A program made the translations under genes and the position numbers. The notes under the pieces were generated by a model. It was not told the DNA's origin and made no database searches. It worked only from the letters and a program-made list of their open reading frames with translations. From contig NC_081824.1 of assembly GCF_030867095.1 (NCBI RefSeq), forward strand, positions 356,643,829-356,707,828: 64,000 nt of DNA, in the 5' to 3' direction. The stretch's first letter is position 1, and each line of letters begins with the position of its first letter. The DNA comes from Alligator mississippiensis. Taxonomy: Eukaryota > Chordata > Crocodylia > Alligatoridae. Shown in pieces: positions 58,991-64,000 of the stretch.

Positions 58991-60955
58991 GTAATGGGAT
59001 ACAAATCTAGAGTCCCTGTCTAAACCATACTTAATCCAGTCTGTGTATGATTTCTTGTTCTGCAATTTCCCAGTTCAAACTGTTTATAAAGGTTTGCTGC
59101 CTACGAACAGCTACCAATCAGCAATGGAACTACTAGTCAAGGAAATGTGATGTCAAGTAATCAGTTGCCAAGTTTACAAGGTCCTGAGAAGTCTCTTAGT
59201 TCCCGTCAGGTCTCTATTACTATGGCTCAAGTACATACTTGAGTGCCTGAGTGCTCTCGTAAGATCACTCCAGCCAACCATCTTTCCGCTAACCCCTTAG
59301 TTTGTGCCTGGTGGCATTTCTACGCGTACCTGGAAGTTCCCCTAAAATTCAGAGCCTGAGTGCATAGATGTCCACACTCATATTTGGGTCCCCAATTCCT
59401 TCTGTGTAGTTGGGATGCTATCACCTGCTACAGAATGTGCTCACAGGAAGTCTCTAGCAGCAACTCTGTACCTCCTTTTATGGCCTTTCCGCACCTTCCC
59501 TCTTTCTTTTTATTGTGCTGAAGCTGAGTTACCCCAATTAATCCTCTGCACACTGTTTATCCCTTTTTTTTCCTCCTGGATATCCAAATTTTTCCTGACT
59601 AAAACATACTAACTCCCATTTCAAACATGACTCTGACTCCTCTTCCAGCACGTTTTTCAATGTGTGGAATGACTGAACAAAGATGTGAGACTTTAGTTGA
59701 AGTACGAAACGTGAAGCATAATTGTCAAGAAATGTCATTGGGGCTAGTGATTCTAGGTATACATTGGAGAAACCTGAGCTCATTGAGAAGCAGAATTACC
59801 TTATAAACAAGATTCTACAGTGTATTTAATTATGCTCAATGTCAGGTGTGCAGATAAATACCCACACCAGAGATCAGAAAATAATATTCAGATGATCTCT
59901 TGAGGTCAGATAACGGATTAGGGAACAGATACCTTGAAGACTTTGCCTCAAGGAGGGAAAATTTCCTTTCTGAAAACAAGAAGGCCCATAGCATCTGGAA
60001 ATGTAATTCATATTCTGTTTTCTTATAAGGAAAGGAGGCTGAGGCAACAAAAATGATTGATGGTTGCACATCTGCTTGGGTTTCATATATAGCAAGTGGG
60101 TGTGGGAAGAAAGAACATAAGTCATTCAGATCTCTCTTCCTTTTCAGAAGGGCCAATGGAGTGGCAGCAAGGAGGCAGAGGAATGACTCCTACTCCCCAG
60201 ACCTACCTGCATGTATAAAGGTCTTCTCCATTTAGTGTTCCTCATGTGCAATCCAGGCTTAGTAGGGAAACAAAGATGCTCTTTCAACCTCATCTCCACA
60301 GCCCCAGAGCCTGTATCTGCAGTCCAATTAAGCCTGCTCTACACTAAGACAGGAAGATCTTTTGAGAAGACAGAAAATGACCCACAGTCATTTTTGAGGT
60401 TTTTCCTAAGCCAGCTCATTTGAGCTGATATTTCTTTAATGGCTCAGTCTGTCAAATCATTTGCACTTTTACCTATTGGGAGAAATATTGGTGAAAATAT
60501 GGGAAAAGGTGCTTAGAAGGAAACCAGGCAATAGTGGAACCTATCAAATAAAATTTAATGTAGCAGGGTTCCCTCTGTATTATATTAGCTGTATTTAAAA
60601 AGACTGTATAACTGCAAAAGCAAAACCTTCAGAAACTGTATTCCTGCTGTCAGCTTTCCTGCTATTTTATTGCAGCATCCACTCTAGTTAATAGTCTGTC
60701 TCAGTCTCCCCTATATGTTCTGATTTTTCAAGCCTTTATGACAATAGCACAATTATTAGAGAATCTCATCCTGAGAGGTTTGGAGAAAAATGAATTGCGG
60801 CATAAATAGGTTTAGCCTTCTTAAAGGAGAAGAAATGATTTCAAGATCCTATTTGTCTTTAATATCAAGGGCCAAATTCTGTGCTGTAATCTGGCACAAT
60901 TTAATTGAAATGAATGCAACCAAGTGAGAATTTGACTCAAATTTTGTGTATTTTC
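58991..60955. other. Intron sequence, no gene
   Basis: No gene or classifiable repeat was recognised. Confidence 0.5.
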
Positions 60956-61254
60956 TCTATGGTGCAGTGCAGTGGGGGAGCCTGCAGCTGATGAGTTGGG
61001 GGGAATCCTGTTTGTAGGTGGGTTCATGATGTAGTGGTGGTTGGGGGCTCATGCCTACCCACCAAGTGTGAGGGGGACTGTCCACGCATGACCTGGATGG
61101 GGGGAAGGGGCTGTTCACACATGTTGTGCAGAAGAGGGGATCCCTGGGGGGCTTCTTTTGCTCTCAATACTGAAGCCCATGTGTGGCTTGGAACCCCTCC
61201 CAGTGAGGCCTGTACATGGTGTGACCCTGGCTGCTGAGAAGTTGGACAGCTCTG
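60956..61254. mobile_element. hAT-like element, relative of 53817-55071
   Basis: The right end 'tggctgctgagaagttggac' running into AGCTCTG matches the right end of the hAT at 55071. Flanking 8-mers GTATTTTC (60948-60955) and TTATTTTC (61255-61262) agree at 7 of 8. The left terminus is diverged. Non-coding. Confidence 0.6.
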
Positions 61255-61497
61255 TTATTTTCTATAATGTATTAAGTTTCTCTGAAATGCGTAGTGTGCA
61301 CTAGAAAAGTTGCATACAGAAGAGCAGCTTTGGTGTCACGTGCAGGTGCTATCTTTCCTTCAGAAAGATTATACGTGTGGCTCAGATGCAAACAGGTTTG
61401 AGTTCAAATAGTAACTGTTTGATAGTCACAGATAGCTGGTGACAGATGTGAAGAAAAACAAACAAACAGTACTCTACTGGAAGAGGAAGTACATTAT

Positions 61498-61654
61498 TTT
61501 GACCCAGCTCCCCAGCATCTGTATAGATAGGGTGCTATGGCAGTGCTTTTTGGCACTTTTATCTAAAGCTGATTCAATCAACTATTAGATAAAAATGTCA
61601 AAAAGTCCCACTGAAGTGCATGATCTATACAGATGTTGGGCGAGCCAGGTCAAA
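61498..61654. mobile_element. Palindromic MITE, whole-element hairpin
   Basis: Left and right halves are reverse complements over about 78 bp each, meeting near 61576. Paired blocks include TTTGACC/GGTCAAA at the ends, AGCATCTGTATAGAT with ATCTATACAGATGTT, and 'cacttttatctaa' with 'ttagataaaaatgt'. Such elements can be transcribed into long hairpins and occasionally processed to small RNAs. Confidence 0.8.
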
Positions 61655-61998
61655 CTGACATGATTCTACTTCTGGGCATGCACTGTACTTGGTGCGGTGA
61701 CACACCAAGCTGAAAGTAAAATGATTTATTTTCATGTTTGTAAGCAGCTGATAAGTTCATCTTAGTTGCATTCAAACAAAGGATCATATGTCACATTTCT
61801 TAGCATAAACTTCCATTCCTCAGTAACCTCAAAATTCTGTTGATGGGACTTAATGATATATAAGAACTCCAGAATCCAGCCTATAAAATTATTATGAATA
61901 AATTGACAGATTCAATATGCATGCTAAGTGTTCACCCCTTGAGTCAGGGGCATCAAACATATGGTCTGCAGTCAGGATGTAGCCTGTGGAGCTATCGT

Positions 61999-62826
61999 TA
62001 GGGCTGTGCAGAGCTTTGAATGCTGATTCAATCTGGCAGAGATTTGGACTGATGCAGTGGATGAATCTCCAAATCCGAAACAAATCAGGTGACCCTTTAA
62101 CCTCTCCAAATTGAATCAGAACCCTCTGAATCGATTTGGAGAGCTCTGGAAAGATTCAATGATTTGGACATAAATACAGCTTTAAATGTTTTTTCTACAT
62201 ACCTCAAGGTACCAGGCAGCTTGTGAATGCTGAAATGCTGGGGCAGATGGAGCATCTCACAGGAGCATGGTGGGGTCACCAGCATACTCAGCAGCAGACC
62301 CAGAAGTGGATCAGAAGCACTTCTGGTCCACTTCTGGGTCTGCCAGGGAGCATGCAGGAGGCCCCCCTGCAACCTCCCGAGCTCGGCGACTGGTGCCTTC
62401 TGGGTCTGGGGGGGCACCTTGGGTCCCCCTGCAGCCGATTGCCAAGCCAGGGGAGCATGGGGAGGCCCCCCAACATGCTCGATGGAGGACCCGGAAGTGG
62501 ACTGTAAGTACTTCCGGTTCACCTCTGGGTTTGCTGCTGAGCACATGGGGTGGTGCGGGGGGAGGGGCAGCACTCCTGTGGGGCACTCCATCCACCCCAG
62601 CATTACAGCATTCACAAGCTGCACCTGGTACCTTGAGGTATTTAGAAAAAAACACTTAAAGCTGCATCTGTGGCTGAATAGCTGATTCTCCGAATCAGCA
62701 TCAAATCATCAGATTTGTACTCAGCCGAATCGAATCAGGGATAGGGATCCGAATCAACAAATTGAATCACTGTCCCTGATTTGGTTGAAATCTGAATCCG
62801 AATTGAATATGTTTCACACGCCCCTA
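61999..62826. mobile_element. Long-inverted-repeat foldback element
   Basis: The two arms, roughly 300 bp each, are diverged reverse complements. Shared blocks include 'acctcaaggtaccaggcagc' (left) with 'gctgcacctggtaccttgag' (right), and 'cagcttgtgaatgctg' with 'cagcattcacaagctg'. The ends are TAGGGCTGTG and ACGCCCCTA. Flanking 8-mers GCTATCGT and GCTGTCAT agree at 6 of 8, so it inserted into the surrounding hAT. The centre holds a near-perfect 50-bp palindrome (62294-62343). The several overlapping open frames on both strands are a by-product of the palindromic GC-rich arms. Confidence 0.8.
62294..62343. repeat. Near-perfect 50-bp palindrome
   Basis: GCAGACCCAGAAGTGGA (62294-62310) pairs with TCCACTTCTGGGTCTGC (62327-62343). 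Inside it CAGAAG pairs with CTTCTG around a 2-base centre, with one T-G mismatch in the whole stem. Confidence 0.9.
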
Positions 62827-63143
62827 GCTGTCATTAGTCCAGTGGGACTTCTGGAGAACCTGGGAATTTGCAGCCACAGAGAATCGGGGGTAGGACCCAC
62901 CGACAAATCTGAGCTATGGAATCCTGTGGGTTTGTTTCAGCAGTGGTGAGGCAAGCAACAGCTCTGTTACCTCCCGTGGCTCCCTTAGCTGGTACATCTG
63001 CAGCAGTTAACAGTGCTGCCACTCACCTCTACAAGAGATGGGTCCAGATCTGGTGTACTGGGAACTTCACTGTGCAGAGCTGGCTCCGAAAAACCCTATG
63101 GTTTGCATCTGGCCTGGGGGACCAAACAGGTTTAACACTCCTG

Positions 63144-63867
63144 CCTTAGATGAGTTGTGTGAAGGTGTGACTTCTGTAGCATTGATAAGATGGGTATATG
63201 TTATTCATGAATATTTGGGGGCAAGGAGTTAGAGACCGGCCTGCTTCACTGAGTGTTTCAGTTCTGACTGCTCACCATTATATAGATACAAGCCTCTGCC
63301 CAAATCAAAAAATTGAACTTTTTGCCAGAACACTTTTGCGATATAATTTCCCACTGCTATTCCTTCCTAAATTTTGGTATACATCTTAACATTCATATCT
63401 GTTTTATAAGAAACTTTGAGGTGAGCTGAGGTATCTCTTTATATTACTTTTACCCTACTTTAATGTATCCACTCCTCTTTATTACATCCATAGATGGCCA
63501 TGCTGTATAAGTAGCATATAACAATTCCTATAGTGAAAGAAATCTGACTTTTTGTTCTTTTCTGCTTTCTAAGTATTTGCTGTTCATGGAAAGTAAAAAT
63601 CAAACAAACCAAGGAGAAAATTAAATGAAGCTTGCAAGTTTTTAAAAATTAATAAATAGCTTATAAACTATCTTATCTAGATATCTTATTAGATAACTTA
63701 ATAGATAGAGTTGGCCCTTAGGTCAAATAGCATTATTGATATTTATGATACAGCAAAGTCTGCCACTACTGGATTGAATTTGTCATCTACCACTATTGGA
63801 TTTTTGTTTTATGAAGTCAGCTTTTTGCTACAGACAATATCTGAATGCAATGACTGGTGAAAGTAAA
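63144..63867. other. AT-rich intron, no gene
   Basis: No gene or repeat was recognised. TATCTTATCTAGATA-like palindromic A/T sequence occurs near 63669-63705. Confidence 0.5.
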
Positions 63868-64000
63868 CATGAAGGGCATATCTACACGTGTATCTATGCA
63901 TGCATAAACTTAATGCGCCTTTACTTAAGGTGCATTAAGGCAATTTAGGCACGCATCTACATGTGGATGTTTTAATGTACATTAAGGCGCATTAAATTTA
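63868..64000. mobile_element. Foldback DNA element, copy 5, cut by window end
   Basis: It starts 'gggcatatctacacgtg', close to the GGGCACATCTACACATG terminus of the element at 37361. Inside are repeated 'ttaatgcgcc', 'ggtgcattaa' and 'aaggcgcattaa' units that pair with one another. The right end is beyond the window. Confidence 0.55.

Larger units (their letters stand above)
61945..63143. mobile_element. hAT element hosting a foldback element
   Basis: It begins CAGGGGCATCAAACATATGG and ends AACACTCCTG, an inverted pair of the standard vertebrate hAT type. The flanks CCTTGAGT and CCTTAGAT agree at 5 of 8. It is 1199 bp in total, of which 828 bp (61999-62826) is a separate insertion. No transposase frame. 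Confidence 0.7.
5571..64000 (+). other. NALF1: NALF1 intron 1 (5' part)
   Basis: No further NALF1 coding sequence and no other spliced gene was recognised downstream of the donor. In mammals the first intron of this gene spans hundreds of kilobases, so 58 kb without the next exon is expected. The intron is AT-rich with scattered transposable elements, annotated separately here. Confidence 0.85.

Noticed and set aside
62097..62685. Frames of 94-175 codons on both strands
   Set aside because: They are produced by the palindromic arms of the foldback element; mirrored frames on opposite strands are similar to each other.
1..64000. Bacterial-type systems such as CRISPR, operons or phage defence
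   Set aside because: The spliced vertebrate gene, CpG island, LINEs and hAT elements exclude a prokaryotic source, and no regularly spaced repeat array was seen.

Overview
The window is vertebrate nuclear DNA, most likely from a crocodilian or a close sauropsid such as a turtle. The grounds are abundant CR1 LINE copies, several hAT-type DNA transposons with 8-bp target duplications, tRNA-like SINE fragments, a solo endogenous-retrovirus LTR, and a brain-type gene with a CpG-island promoter followed by a huge intron. There are no operons, CRISPR arrays or other prokaryotic features. The lineage call is inferred from repeat style and was not tested by alignment.

Only one protein-coding gene is supported: the first coding exon of NALF1 (FAM155A), the auxiliary subunit of the NALCN sodium-leak channel, at 4749-5570 on the + strand. 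It encodes 274 residues and stops at a clean phase-0 splice donor (AAG|GTAGGA). The exon sits in a CpG island (about 3836-5600) with GC boxes, an E-box, a YY1-type motif and several upstream ORFs, one of which ends overlapping the NALF1 start codon. A 0.9-kb AC-rich, G-poor simple repeat (2936-3835) abuts the island on its upstream side. Positions 1-2935 are upstream sequence with two repeat fragments and no recognisable gene.

Everything from 5571 to the end appears to be NALF1 intron 1; the later exons lie outside the window. It is AT-rich and holds: a 31-bp tandem repeat just after the donor (5684-5838); microsatellites; six CR1 pieces, including one nearly full-length but dead CR1 with ORF1 and ORF2 remnants (about 24870-29735); an L2-like piece; at least seven hAT-like elements, many with target duplications read directly from the sequence; a solo LTR with a perfect 6-bp duplication that landed inside the terminal repeat of a hAT copy; a pogo/Tigger-like element; five copies of a palindrome-rich foldback family; a pair of about 0.85-kb elements in opposite orientation about 5 kb apart; and several strong hairpins.

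The most unusual features are hammerhead-ribozyme-like cores in two Penelope-style repeats (32-215 and 58735-58990), a nested palindromic foldback inside a hAT at 61945-63143, a 157-bp whole-element hairpin at 61498-61654, and the upstream-ORF arrangement at the NALF1 start. Most long open frames in the window are chance readings of repeats or of the GC-rich island and are not annotated as genes.
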